The position numbers and the translations under genes are program-made. From Alteraurantiacibacter aquimixticola (lineage in GTDB: Bacteria > Pseudomonadota > Alphaproteobacteria > Sphingomonadales > Sphingomonadaceae): 64,000 nt of DNA. This document shows positions 16,981 through 25,705 of the stretch, piece by piece. The stretch lies in NCBI RefSeq assembly GCF_004965515.1, contig NZ_SSHH01000001.1:747280-811279 (forward strand), given 5' to 3'. The stretch's first letter is position 1, and each line of letters opens with the position of its first letter. A model generated the notes under the pieces. That model did no database searches and was not told where the DNA came from. It saw only the letters and a list, made by a program, of their open reading frames with translations.

Positions 16981-17657
16981 GCGGCGACATCCCTGCCGCC
17001 GCCGCTCCTGCTCGCGGCGAGCGATAGCGAGGGCGGGCAACTCTCGCTCAGTTGCTCGGACAGCCAGTCGAACAATTGCTGGCGTTCCTGTTCCTCGCGC
17101 TCTCCGCGCCGGTCCACCGCGCGGGCGAGGGGATGGAAGACGAGATGCGCAAGCACCAGCCCGTAAAGCGTGGTGAGAATGGCCATGGCGATACCGGTCA
17201 CCAGCGCCCCTTCCTCGCCCTCCACGCCCAGCTGCATTTGCGAGAGGGCCAGCAAGGTGCCGACCATGCCGAAAACCGGCGCAGCCTCGGCGGCAAGGCG
17301 GATCGGGCGCAGCGCTGCCTCGCAAAGCCGTTGGCGATCCTCGCGAAAGCGGCGATGCACGGCGAGCAGCGAATGCAGCGAACGGTCATGGATCAGCGCA
17401 TTGGTGGCGAGGGTAATCTCGCTATCGGTGCTGGCGCAGGGGACGGAGCGGAGCAAGCCGTCGCGGCGCATATCCTCCACATTGCGGGCGATCTGCGCGC
17501 GGACTTTCTGCTGGTTGAAGGCGGGCGTGACGAGGCTGCCGATGGCCCGCGCGGCGGCACCAAGCTCGCCGCTGCCGCTGCCCAGCAGCACCGCCAACAG
17601 CGTGCCGCCCAGCACGATCACCGCACCGAGGCCATCCCACAGGGCCGAGATTTCCAT
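16977..17657 (-). CDS. Second MotA/TolQ/ExbB-like proton channel protein
   Basis: 226 residues, shorter than the MotA at 25706. A membrane helix lies near the N-terminus (ALWDGLGAVIVLGGTLLAVL). The C-terminal half has the paired helices typical of MotA, AEAAPVFGMVGTLLALSQM and VTGIAMAILTTLYGLVLAHL. The cytoplasmic loop between them is about 100 residues and Arg-rich. A polar tail follows. It is coupled by ATGA to the ExbD-like gene and precedes flgA, so it belongs to the flagellar locus. Confidence 0.8.
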   Translation of the reverse strand: MEISALWDGLGAVIVLGGTLLAVLLGSGSGELGAAARAIGSLVTPAFNQQKVRAQIARNVEDMRRDGLLRSVPCASTDSEITLATNALIHDRSLHSLLAVHRRFREDRQRLCEAALRPIRLAAEAAPVFGMVGTLLALSQMQLGVEGEEGALVTGIAMAILTTLYGLVLAHLVFHPLARAVDRRGEREEQERQQLFDWLSEQLSESCPPSLSLAASRSGGGRDVAA

Positions 17658-17731
17658 GCCAAATGCTCCTTTGCCTGATCCAGAACGGCTGGCGCGGCGT
17701 GTGATTTAGAGGCGGCGGCATTTTGCCGGTG

Positions 17732-17749
17732 GCGGCAAGCGCTTGCCGC
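17732..17749. promoter_or_regulatory. 18-bp perfect palindrome, candidate activator site for flgB operon
   Basis: GCGGCAAG-CG-CTTGCCGC, perfect across 18 bp, 43 bp upstream of the flgB sigma-54 promoter and also in front of the divergent MotA-like gene. The arms are repeated at 15511-15528. A further hairpin with perfect 10-bp arms (GCCCTGCCGC/GCGGCAGGGC) lies at 17754-17783. Candidate binding site for the sigma-54 activator encoded at 31957. Confidence 0.55.
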
Positions 17750-17791
17750 TTTCGCCCTGCCGCACGGGAGAGAGCGGCAGGGCAGGCGCAA

Positions 17792-17808
17792 TTGGCACAC
17801 CCCTTGCA
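17792..17808 (+). promoter_or_regulatory. Sigma-54 promoter of the flgB operon
   Basis: TTGGCAC-ACCCC-TTGCA matches the -24/-12 sigma-54 consensus with correct spacing. It lies 53 bp before the flgB ATG and drives the long flgBCDEFGHIJKL(-motAB) unit. Confidence 0.82.
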
Positions 17809-17860
17809 GAACTGATCGCGCATGGGCGGCTCCCCCGTCCGGCTGCAAAGGAGACACACG

Positions 17861-18208
17861 ATGAGCGAGAGGCTTTTCGGCATTCACGGCGCCGCGCTGG
17901 AATTGCGTTCGCACCGCATGGGGCTGCTCACCTCCAACATCGCCAATGCCGCCACGCCCGGATACAAGGCGCGCGACATCGATTTCGCCAGCGCGCTGGA
18001 AGCACGCACGGCGGGCGCAACGCGCGACGCCTCGATCGAGACCGCCACCCGCTATCGCATCCCCACCATGCCTTCGCTCGACGGCAATACGGTGGAACTG
18101 GCGAATGAGCAGATGGCCTTTGCCGAAAATGCCGTCGCCTATTCCGCCACGCTGACCTTCCTCAATGGCCGGGTGCAGACGATCACCCGCGCGCTGAAGG
18201 GAGAATGA
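17861..18208 (+). CDS. flgB: Flagellar basal-body rod protein FlgB
   Basis: 115 residues from ATG 17861 with AAGGAG upstream. It has the conserved rod-protein N-terminus (LLTSNIANAATPGYKARDIDF) and C-terminal helix. FlgB forms the proximal rod joined to FliE. First gene of the operon, directly after the sigma-54 promoter; it overlaps flgC by four bases if flgC starts at 18205. Confidence 0.93.
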   Translation: MSERLFGIHGAALELRSHRMGLLTSNIANAATPGYKARDIDFASALEARTAGATRDASIETATRYRIPTMPSLDGNTVELANEQMAFAENAVAYSATLTFLNGRVQTITRALKGE

Positions 18209-18210
18209 GC

Positions 18211-18615
18211 ATGAGCGGCCAGACCTCCCTCTTCAACATCGTCCAGCGCGGCATGTCCGCGCAGATGATCCGCATGAACGCGGCAGCATCCAATATCGCC
18301 AATTCGGGCTCCGTCGCCGGCAGCGAGGAGCAGGCCTATCGCCCCGTGCGCGCGGTGTTCCAGCAGGAGCTGGACCAGGCGAGCGGCATGTCTTCCGTGC
18401 GCGTATCCGAAGTGCGTCAGGCCGATGCCATGCCGATCCGCCGCCACGATCCCGGCCACCCCTTGGCCGACGAGAATGGCGATGTGTGGGAAGCCCCCGT
18501 CGATGAGACCGAGGAGATGGTCGAGATCATGGAGAGCGCCCGCCAGTACCAGAACCTCGTCGAAGCCATGCAGACCGCCAAGCAGCTGATGCTCGAAACA
18601 ATCAGGAGCAAGTGA
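18211..18615 (+). CDS. flgC: Flagellar basal-body rod protein FlgC
   Basis: 134 residues from ATG 18211; an in-frame ATG at 18205 overlaps the flgB stop, but AGGGAG is better spaced for 18211. N-terminal [14 protein letters not shown] and C-terminal [20 protein letters not shown] are typical of FlgC. Structural part of the proximal rod. Confidence 0.93.
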   Translation: MSGQTSLFNIVQRGMSAQMIRMNAAASNIANSGSVAGSEEQAYRPVRAVFQQELDQASGMSSVRVSEVRQADAMPIRRHDPGHPLADENGDVWEAPVDETEEMVEIMESARQYQNLVEAMQTAKQLMLETIRSK

Positions 18616-18932
18616 TGACCAGCATTTCCACCTCTGTCGCAAGCAATCTGAAGGCGATCAACAATGACGGCGACAAGCCCGTGATCAAGAGCGATGAGAG
18701 CGGCTTCGGCGCGCTCGGTCAGGGTGATTTCCTGCGCCTGTTGACCACCCAGCTGCAGCAGCAGGACCCGTTCGAACCGGTCGATAACAAGGACATGCTG
18801 GCGCAGATGGCGCAGTTCTCCGCTCTCGCCGGATCTTCCACCACCAATGCCACTCTGGGCGACATTTCCGCCAAGCTCGACGCGCTGATCGAGGCGCAGC
18901 GGGCGGCCCCTGCCACATCCACCGATTCCTGA
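18615..18932 (+). CDS. flgD: Short hook-capping protein FlgD
   Basis: 105 residues from ATG 18615 (AGGAG six bases upstream). It keeps the N-terminal FlgD motif, [20 protein letters not shown] and the [17 protein letters not shown] stretch, which directs export and capping. It lacks the C-terminal Tudor/fibronectin-like domains of the usual 220-230 residue protein. The frame is clean and closely spaced with its neighbours, so it looks like a reduced form and not a frameshift. Confidence 0.88.
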   Translation: MTSISTSVASNLKAINNDGDKPVIKSDESGFGALGQGDFLRLLTTQLQQQDPFEPVDNKDMLAQMAQFSALAGSSTTNATLGDISAKLDALIEAQRAAPATSTDS

Positions 18933-18945
18933 GGAGTACGACCCG

Positions 18946-19764
18946 ATGACCTCTTTCTATACGTCGCTGAACGGCCTGAAGAATTCGCAGACCGACCTGT
19001 CCACCATCGCGCATAACATCGCCAATGCCGAAACTACCGGTTACAAGAAGAGTAGCGTCGAATTTGCCGATATCGTCGCCAATGGCTCCGCCGCCAATCC
19101 GCGCCTGTCGCAGGGCCTGGGTGCGACGGTCGCCGGCGTCAACCAGAACTTCGGCCTCGGTGCGATCGAGCAGACCGGCCGCAGTCTCGACGTTGCCATC
19201 GATGGTGACGGCTTCTTCGCCATCCGCAACCCTGAAAGCGGGCAGGTACTGTTCACCCGCAACGGCAATTTCCAGATCGACGGTGCAGGCGCGCTGACCG
19301 ATTTTTCGGGCAAGACACTGCAGGTCTTCGAAGTCGATGCGACGGGCACAGTGATCAATCCGGGCGTCACGATCGATGGCATGGTGCCTACCGTCAACGG
19401 CGGTGGTGCGGAACTGTCCAGCATCGTCATCGAGAAGAACGGCCTGATTAACGCCGCCTATGCCGATGGCACCACCGAACCGGTGGGCCGCGTGGCGCTG
19501 GCGACCTTTATTGCGCCTACCGGCCTCAAGGCAGTCGGGTCGACCAATTGGGAGACCACCGGCTTTTCCGGCACGGCGACTTTCGAGCTGCCGGGCAATG
19601 GCCGCAACGGCCAGCTGCTCTCCGGCGCGCTGGAGAAATCCAACGTCGACCTGGCCGAGGAAATGGTCGGGCTGATCACCGCCCAGCGCAATTTCCAGGC
19701 CAATGCCAAGGCGATCGATACCGCCACCCAGTTCTCGCAGACCATCATCAACCTGCGCAGCTGA
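18946..19764 (+). CDS. flgE: Flagellar hook protein FlgE (short form)
   Basis: 272 residues. It begins FYTSLNGLKNSQTDLSTIAH and has the NIANAETTGYKKS rod/hook motif, ends with LVDLAEEMVGLITAQRNFQ-type sequence followed by a terminal helix, and contains DVAIDGDGFFAIRNP. It forms the universal joint. Typical hook proteins are about 400 residues or more, so the surface domain here is small. It follows flgD by 13 bases; FlgD and FlgE are both shortened, which suggests matched reduction. Confidence 0.88.
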   Translation: MTSFYTSLNGLKNSQTDLSTIAHNIANAETTGYKKSSVEFADIVANGSAANPRLSQGLGATVAGVNQNFGLGAIEQTGRSLDVAIDGDGFFAIRNPESGQVLFTRNGNFQIDGAGALTDFSGKTLQVFEVDATGTVINPGVTIDGMVPTVNGGGAELSSIVIEKNGLINAAYADGTTEPVGRVALATFIAPTGLKAVGSTNWETTGFSGTATFELPGNGRNGQLLSGALEKSNVDLAEEMVGLITAQRNFQANAKAIDTATQFSQTIINLRS

Positions 19765-19795
19765 TCCTGACCACAACTGACGGGAGGCCCAGACG

Positions 19796-20536
19796 ATGGA
19801 CCGGATGATCTATACCGCCCTGTCCGGCATGGATGCCGCAATGACGCGTCAGCGCGCCATTGCCAGTAATCTTGCCAATGCCGGCACGACCGGTTTCCGC
19901 GCGGAAACCTTCAGCACCGCCTCTCTCCACATGCGCGGCGAAAGCTTCGACGTGCGCGGGCTGGCGCAGGGCGCGGTGCGCGGGGCGGACATGACGCCGG
20001 GCTCCATCAACCAGACGGGCCGCAATCTCGATATCGCGGTCAATGGCGAGGCGCTGATCGCCTTGCAGGCGCCCGATGGCAGCGAAGTCTATTCGCGCCG
20101 CGGCGACTTGCTGCCCGATGCCGCAGGCCGCCTCGTCAATGGCGAGGGGCTGCCGGTGATGGGTGAGGCGGGGCCGCTGGTCGCGCCTCCGGGATGGAAC
20201 CTGTCGATTGCCAGCGACGGCGGCGTCTATGCCGCCGATCCCGGCGCGCCTGACGTGCCTGCCGATCTCGTCGGCCGGATCAAGCTCGCCAGTCCCGCCG
20301 GCAGTCCGCTGCTGAAAGGCCTGGACGGCCTGTTGCGCGTTCCCGGCGGCGGCATCCTGCCCGCCGATCCGGAGACGCAGGTGGTCACCGGCGCGCTGGA
20401 ACAAAGCAATGTCGATACCGCTGGCACGCTGGTGGACATGATCGACGCCCAGCGCAGCTTCGAACGCCGCGTGAAACTTATTTCGACCGCAGACCAGCTC
20501 GACCAGGCCTCCTCGCGCCTGATGTCGCTGAGCTGA
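19796..20536 (+). CDS. flgF: Flagellar rod protein FlgF
   Basis: 246 residues, starting MDRMIYTALSGMDAAMTRQR with the NLANAGTTGFRAE motif and ending with IDAQRSFERRVKLISTADQL. A component of the proximal rod next to FlgG. GGGAGG precedes the ATG. Normal length. Confidence 0.94.
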   Translation: MDRMIYTALSGMDAAMTRQRAIASNLANAGTTGFRAETFSTASLHMRGESFDVRGLAQGAVRGADMTPGSINQTGRNLDIAVNGEALIALQAPDGSEVYSRRGDLLPDAAGRLVNGEGLPVMGEAGPLVAPPGWNLSIASDGGVYAADPGAPDVPADLVGRIKLASPAGSPLLKGLDGLLRVPGGGILPADPETQVVTGALEQSNVDTAGTLVDMIDAQRSFERRVKLISTADQLDQASSRLMSLS

Positions 20537-20564
20537 CCCCTAAGCCAGTTGAAAGGATAGCAAG

Positions 20565-21353
20565 ATGCCTACATCCGCCCTCCAGGTGGCCCGCACGGGC
20601 CTAGAGGCACAGGACACCCGCATGCGGGTGATCGCCCACAACCTCGCCAATATCGGCACCACCGGATTCAAGCGCGATCGCGCCAGTTTCCAGACGCTCG
20701 CCTATGACGATGCGCGCGTGGCTGGGCAGCGTTCGACCGGCGAGACCGCCTATGCCATCGGCCTCAACCTCGGCACGGGCGTGGCGGTGCAGGGCACCAC
20801 GCGGATCGATACGCAGGGCACGATGAGCACCACGGGAAACAATCTCGACCTGGCGCTGGACGGTTCAGGCTTTTTCGAGGTGGAGCTGCCGGGTGGCGAG
20901 ATCGCCTATACCCGCGCGGGCAATTTCACCCTCTCGGCCGAAGGCACGCTGGTGACCGCGCAGGGCTTCACGCTCAATCCCGCGATCCAGGTGCCGGAGG
21001 GCGCGCAGTCGATCGCGATCTCGCCCGATGGAACGGTGACCGCTGTGGTCGCCGGCGACACGGCACCGGCCGAGTTGGGGCAGATCACCATCGCCAGCTT
21101 CGTCAATCCGGCGGGGCTGCAGGCGATCGGCGACAACCTCTTGAAGGAAACCGCCGCCAGCGGTGCCGCCGATACCGGTGCAGCGGGCGCGAACGGCCGC
21201 GGCCAGATCCGCCAGGGCATGCTGGAAGCCTCCAACGTGAACGTGGTGGAGGAGCTGGTCGAGATGATCGAGGCGCAGCGCTCCTACGAAATCAATTCCA
21301 AGATGATCAGCGCGGTCGACGAAATGCTGCGCAACGCCAACCAGACCTTGTGA
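20565..21353 (+). CDS. flgG: Distal rod protein FlgG
   Basis: 262 residues, the expected length. Typical motifs: MRVIAHNLANIGTTGFKRDR, LDLALDGSGFFEVELPGGE, and the C-terminal NVNVVEELVEMIEAQRSYE. It builds the distal rod that passes through the P and L rings. AAAGGA precedes the ATG, and the stop lies 8 bases from the chosen flgH start. Confidence 0.96.
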   Translation: MPTSALQVARTGLEAQDTRMRVIAHNLANIGTTGFKRDRASFQTLAYDDARVAGQRSTGETAYAIGLNLGTGVAVQGTTRIDTQGTMSTTGNNLDLALDGSGFFEVELPGGEIAYTRAGNFTLSAEGTLVTAQGFTLNPAIQVPEGAQSIAISPDGTVTAVVAGDTAPAELGQITIASFVNPAGLQAIGDNLLKETAASGAADTGAAGANGRGQIRQGMLEASNVNVVEELVEMIEAQRSYEINSKMISAVDEMLRNANQTL

Positions 21354-21361
21354 GACAGAAG

Positions 21362-22021
21362 ATGAGAGCGATCCTGATACTGGCCGCGGGCTGCAGCCTG
21401 CTGGCTTCCTGCGGCATGGAAGGCGGCCGGCCGAACCCCGGCTTTTCCGCCACCCTGCCGCCGCCCTCGCCGGTCCACACTCCGGAGAACGGCGCCATCT
21501 ACCAACGCAATGTCGGCTATGCCGCGCTGCACGAAGGTACGCGCGCGCGCCGGGTGGGCGATCTCGTCACTATCATGCTGGTCGAAAGCGTCGGCACGTC
21601 GAAGAGCACCAGCGCCTCCACCGCACGCGATGGATCGGTGGCCTTGACCCCGCCGACAGCGGGTCCGCTCGATTTCCTCAATCCCAATGCCCTTAATGCA
21701 TCGGCGGACTCGTCGTTCAATGGTCAGGGCAATGCTTCGCAGCGCAGCACGCTCAACGGCGCCATCGCGGTCACCATCGCGGAGGTTCGCCCGAACGGCA
21801 CCGCGCTGGTGGTTGGAGAAAAGCAGATGCGTTTGAGCCAGGGAGACGAGTGGGTGCAGTTCGCCGGTATCCTGCGCCTGGCCGATATCGACGCCGACAA
21901 TCGCGTTGCCTCCAGCCGCATTGCCGATGCGCAGATCATCTATGGCGGCAATGGCGCGATCCAGCAGGCCAGCCGTCCGGGCTGGCTGGGCCGCTTCTTC
22001 AACATGGTGAGTCCGTTCTGA
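21362..22021 (+). CDS. flgH: L-ring lipoprotein FlgH
   Basis: 219 residues from ATG 21362 (a GTG at 21350 overlapping flgG is possible). A lipoprotein signal ends at LLASC, so the mature N-terminal Cys is lipidated in the outer membrane. Conserved FlgH segments follow: ARRVGDLVTIMLVES, NGTALVVGEKQMRLSQGDEW and VASSRIADAQIIYGGNG. It forms the outer-membrane bushing. The stop overlaps the flgI start (TGATG). Confidence 0.94.
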   Translation: MRAILILAAGCSLLASCGMEGGRPNPGFSATLPPPSPVHTPENGAIYQRNVGYAALHEGTRARRVGDLVTIMLVESVGTSKSTSASTARDGSVALTPPTAGPLDFLNPNALNASADSSFNGQGNASQRSTLNGAIAVTIAEVRPNGTALVVGEKQMRLSQGDEWVQFAGILRLADIDADNRVASSRIADAQIIYGGNGAIQQASRPGWLGRFFNMVSPF

Positions 22022-23133
22022 TGGCGGCCTCTCTCATGCGCCTCGCCAGCGCGGTCCTTCTGGGACTGGCGCTTTTCATCCAGGCAACGCCCGCCCATGC
22101 GGAGCGTATTCGCGATCTTGGCGCCTTCCAGGGCGTGCGTCCGAACCAGCTGACCGGCTATGGCATCGTCGTCGGCCTCGATGGCACGGGTGACGATAAC
22201 TTCGAGTACGTGACGCAGGCCATGCGCGGCGTGTCGGGCCGCTTCGGCCTTACCCTGCCGCCGGGTGTCTCGCCGGGTCTCAAGAACGCCGCCGCGGTCA
22301 TCATCACCGCCGAACTGCCGGCCTTTTCGAAGCCCGGCCAGACCATCGATGTGACCGTGTCCACTATCGGCCGCGCGCGTTCGCTGCGTGGCGGGTCGCT
22401 GGTGCTGACGCCGCTCCAGGGTGCGGACGGGCAGGTCTATGCCATGGCGCAGGGCAACCTCGCCGTGGGCGGGTTGGGCGTATCGGGCCGCGACGGATCG
22501 CAGCTGTCGGTGAATGTCCCGACCGTGGGCCGCATCGCCGATGGCGCGACCGTGGAACTGGCGGTCGCGACCGGCTTCGACAGCGAGGGGGAGCTGCGCT
22601 TCAACCTCCACAATGCCGATTTCCAGACCGCCGCGCGTCTGCGCGACGCGGTAAACACCCAATTTCCCGGCGCGGCGCGCATCGTCGATGCGGTGACCCT
22701 GTCGATCGTCATGCCCTTTGGCGGCGATGCCCGGTCGGAGATGATCGCCGATATCGAGATGCTGCAGGTCGTGCCGGCGGAAACGCCCGCGCGGGTGATC
22801 GTCAACAGCCGCACCGGTACGGTGGTGATCAATTCCGCCGTCCGCCTTGCGCCCGCTGCGGTCAGCCACGGCAAGCTGGTGGTGCGGATCGAGGAAGATC
22901 CGATGATCGTCCAGCCCGAACCTTTCAGCCGCGGCCAGACCGCGCTGGAGGAATCGACCAATATCGACGTGACGCAGGAGGAAACCCGCGTCGCGCTGAT
23001 GCAGGGCGGGGCGAACCTGTCCGAGATCGTCGATGCGCTGAACATGCTGGGCGTCGGCGCCGCCGACCTGGTGGTGATCCTCGAAGCCCTGAAGCAGGCA
23101 GGCGCGCTGCAAGCCGAAATGGTGGTGCTGTGA
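22021..23133 (+). CDS. flgI: P-ring protein FlgI
   Basis: 370 residues. A signal peptide ending ATPAHAERI is followed by the conserved FlgI opening RIRDLGAFQGVRPNQLTGYG and the family motif VTISTIGRARSLRGGSLVLTP-like segment at about residues 115-140. It assembles around the rod in the peptidoglycan layer with help from FlgA. Start overlaps the flgH stop. Confidence 0.96.
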   Translation: MAASLMRLASAVLLGLALFIQATPAHAERIRDLGAFQGVRPNQLTGYGIVVGLDGTGDDNFEYVTQAMRGVSGRFGLTLPPGVSPGLKNAAAVIITAELPAFSKPGQTIDVTVSTIGRARSLRGGSLVLTPLQGADGQVYAMAQGNLAVGGLGVSGRDGSQLSVNVPTVGRIADGATVELAVATGFDSEGELRFNLHNADFQTAARLRDAVNTQFPGAARIVDAVTLSIVMPFGGDARSEMIADIEMLQVVPAETPARVIVNSRTGTVVINSAVRLAPAAVSHGKLVVRIEEDPMIVQPEPFSRGQTALEESTNIDVTQEETRVALMQGGANLSEIVDALNMLGVGAADLVVILEALKQAGALQAEMVVL

Positions 23134-23432
23134 GCCCGCTCGGTGTCCCTCCGGTCTCCACGACGAGCGCGGTCACGCCGCTCGAGCCACCAGCGAATGG
23201 CGACTTGCGCAAGGCCGCGCAGGCTTTCGAGGCGATCATGCTGCGCCAGCTGCTCGCCAGTGCGCGGGCGAACGATCTTGGTGGTGACGAGCTGTTCGGC
23301 GGCCCCGGCCTCGAACAGTTCGAAGCCATGCGCGACGAGCACTTCGCCGATGTCGCCTCGCAGCAGGGCGTGTTCGGCCTTGCCGAAGCGATCGAGCGGC
23401 AGCTGGCCGCGCATGTTTCCACGGAAGGGTAA
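23130..23432 (+). CDS. flgJ: Rod-cap protein FlgJ, rod-binding domain only
   Basis: 100 residues from GTG 23130, overlapping the flgI stop. It contains the rod-binding domain, AAQAFEAIMLRQLLASAR and FGGPGLEQFEAMRDEHFADV, but no C-terminal glucosaminidase domain. That is usual in alphaproteobacteria, where a separate transglycosylase (here 14268-15170) supplies the lytic activity. It acts as the scaffold for rod polymerisation. Confidence 0.9.
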   Translation: MSPLGVPPVSTTSAVTPLEPPANGDLRKAAQAFEAIMLRQLLASARANDLGGDELFGGPGLEQFEAMRDEHFADVASQQGVFGLAEAIERQLAAHVSTEG

Positions 23433-23438
23433 CGAGCA

Positions 23439-24770
23439 ATGTCGGGCAGCCTGATCCTGATTGGCAAGAGCGGCGCGATGGCCGCGCGTTCGGCGCTGGA
23501 CATCACCGCGCAGAACATCGCCAATGCCAGCAATCCGGATTATGCGCGAAGGACGATCACCATGGAGGAGGTCGCCGCGCGCGGCGGCATAGGCATGGAG
23601 CCTGCTGGAGCGTTGAGCGGCGTTCGCCCGGCGCAAGTGCTGCGCTCCAATTCCACCTTCCTGCAAAGCGAGGCGCGCCGTACCTCCAGCGACGTCAACC
23701 GCGCCGATGCGGAACTGTCGGGCCTGCGCAATGCCGAAGCGGCGGTGGAGCAGGCCGGCATCTATCCCGCCATCGTCGATTTCGAAGCCAGCCTCTCACG
23801 CCTTGCTTCCGACCCCCTCGACGGGTCCCTGCGCGCTGCGGTGCTGGAGGATGGCCGCCGCCTGGCCCAGACCTTCCAGATCGCCACCAGCGGGCTCGAC
23901 GTGGCCGAAGCCGACATCACCTTCCAGACCGATGCCGGGGTCGACCAGATGAACCTGCTGGCGAGTGAGCTTGCCCGCACCAATGTCTCGATCGCCCGCG
24001 TGCGCCCGGGCAGCAGCAATATGGCGGTGCTGCACGACCAGCGCGATGCGCTGCTGCGCGACATGGCCGAGCTGGGCGGTATCACCACCACTTACGATTC
24101 CGTCGGCCGGGTCAGCGTGCAGCTGGGCGGGGAAACGCTGGTGACCGGAGCGCAGACGACCGCGCTCAGCAAGAGCACCAATGGTGACGGCAGCTTCGCC
24201 TTCGCGGTAGGCGGAAATGCGATCACGCTTTCTTCGGGCAGCCTGCTGGGCGCATCGCAGGCGCGCGATGCCATCGCCACGCTGCGCACCGATCTTGACG
24301 CTCTCGCCAGCCAGGTTGCCACCACGGCCAATACCGCGCAGGGCAATGGCGCAGACATCAACGGTGCTGGCGGACAGCCATTCTTCAGCGGCACCACCGC
24401 TGCTACGATCTCGCTGGCGCTGACATCGGGAGGCCAGATCGCCACCGCGCCTGCCGGTTCGCCTGCGGGCAGCCGCGATATCTCGAACCTGCAGGCCTTG
24501 CGCGGTGCCATGGCCACCAACGGTCCGGCGCGGTCCGCCGATACGATCCTCTTCACCCTGTCGAGCGCGATAAGCGCGCGGACCGTTACGCGCGACGCCT
24601 TGCAGACCATCGCCGATACTGCCGGCATCGCCCTGTCGGCGGAGACGGGCGTGGACCTCGATCAGGAAGCCACCAACCTCCTTCGCTATCAGCAGGCCTT
24701 CGAAGCCTCCGGACGCGTCATACAGGTGGCCGCAGACATATTCGATACGATGTTGGGGATCGGCCGATGA
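23439..24770 (+). CDS. flgK: Hook-filament junction protein FlgK
   Basis: 443 residues. The N-terminal helix motif (ITAQNIANASNPDYARRTI) and C-terminal heptad segment (DQEATNLLRYQQAFEASGRV) are typical, with a low-complexity variable middle. First of the two junction proteins joining hook and filament. Its stop overlaps the flgL ATG. Confidence 0.93.
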   Translation: MSGSLILIGKSGAMAARSALDITAQNIANASNPDYARRTITMEEVAARGGIGMEPAGALSGVRPAQVLRSNSTFLQSEARRTSSDVNRADAELSGLRNAEAAVEQAGIYPAIVDFEASLSRLASDPLDGSLRAAVLEDGRRLAQTFQIATSGLDVAEADITFQTDAGVDQMNLLASELARTNVSIARVRPGSSNMAVLHDQRDALLRDMAELGGITTTYDSVGRVSVQLGGETLVTGAQTTALSKSTNGDGSFAFAVGGNAITLSSGSLLGASQARDAIATLRTDLDALASQVATTANTAQGNGADINGAGGQPFFSGTTAATISLALTSGGQIATAPAGSPAGSRDISNLQALRGAMATNGPARSADTILFTLSSAISARTVTRDALQTIADTAGIALSAETGVDLDQEATNLLRYQQAFEASGRVIQVAADIFDTMLGIGR

Positions 24771-25684
24771 ACGCGATTACAAATTCAACCCTTGCCTTCT
24801 ATCGCCGCGCGACTGTTCACATGAGCGGGCTGCGCGCCGAAGCGGAGGATTTGCAGGGCCAGCTCGCTTCGGGCGAGAAGCTCTCGCGCTCATCGGACGA
24901 TCCGGTCGCCGCCTCCCGCCTGCGCAGCCTGTCGCGGCAGGACCGGCTGGGCGAGATCGACGCCGGCAATGCCAAGCGCGCCAGCGACGACTTGCAGCTC
25001 ACCGGCAATGCGCTCGATTCCATCGCCGAGGACCTCATCCGCGCGCGCGAACTGGCGCTATGGGCGGCCAGCGATCCGCTGGGCGACGAGGAGCGCCGCA
25101 CGATCGGGCAGGAGCTGGAAGAGCTGGTCGGACGCGTGATGAGTTCGGCCAACGCGCTCGATTCCAGCGGCAACGCGCTGTTCGGCGGGGAGACCAGTGG
25201 CAAGGCCTATGAGATCGATGGCACGGGCGCGGTAGTCTATGTCGGCACTGCTTCCAGCGGCGAGCTCGACCTCGGCAGCGGGCAAACCGTCACGCGCGGG
25301 CTGACCGGCCCCGAAGTGCTCAATTTCACCACCGGCGGCACGCCGACCGACGTGTTCGCGCATATCGGCACGCTGGCCGCCGCGTTGCAGGGCGGTGCGG
25401 CCGATCCAGCCGCCGCGGCGCGCGATGCGCTGACCGGTTTCGACGACGCGCTGGATTCGCTCACGCGGGCGCAGACCGTGGCCGGATCGCGCGTGGCGTG
25501 GATCGACGTGATACAGGAGCGGCAGGTCGACCAGTCCTTCTCCCGCGCGCAGCAGATGGCGGATACGGGCGGCGTCGATTTTGCCTCTACCGTGGTCGAG
25601 CTGCAGCAGATCCTCACCGTGCTGGAAGCCAGCCAGACAGGCTTTGCGCGCCTCTCGCGCCTCAGCCTGTTCGACAACATCTGA
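24767..25684 (+). CDS. flgL: Hook-filament junction protein FlgL
   Basis: 305 residues, flagellin-like N-terminus (LQGQLASGEKLSRSSDDPVA) and C-terminal helix (DFASTVVELQQILTVLEASQ). Second junction protein, next to the filament. It overlaps flgK by four bases and is followed 21 bases later by motA. Confidence 0.93.
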   Translation: MNAITNSTLAFYRRATVHMSGLRAEAEDLQGQLASGEKLSRSSDDPVAASRLRSLSRQDRLGEIDAGNAKRASDDLQLTGNALDSIAEDLIRARELALWAASDPLGDEERRTIGQELEELVGRVMSSANALDSSGNALFGGETSGKAYEIDGTGAVVYVGTASSGELDLGSGQTVTRGLTGPEVLNFTTGGTPTDVFAHIGTLAAALQGGAADPAAAARDALTGFDDALDSLTRAQTVAGSRVAWIDVIQERQVDQSFSRAQQMADTGGVDFASTVVELQQILTVLEASQTGFARLSRLSLFDNI

Positions 25685-25705
25685 TCCTGAAGGGAAGGAC
25701 CCCTT

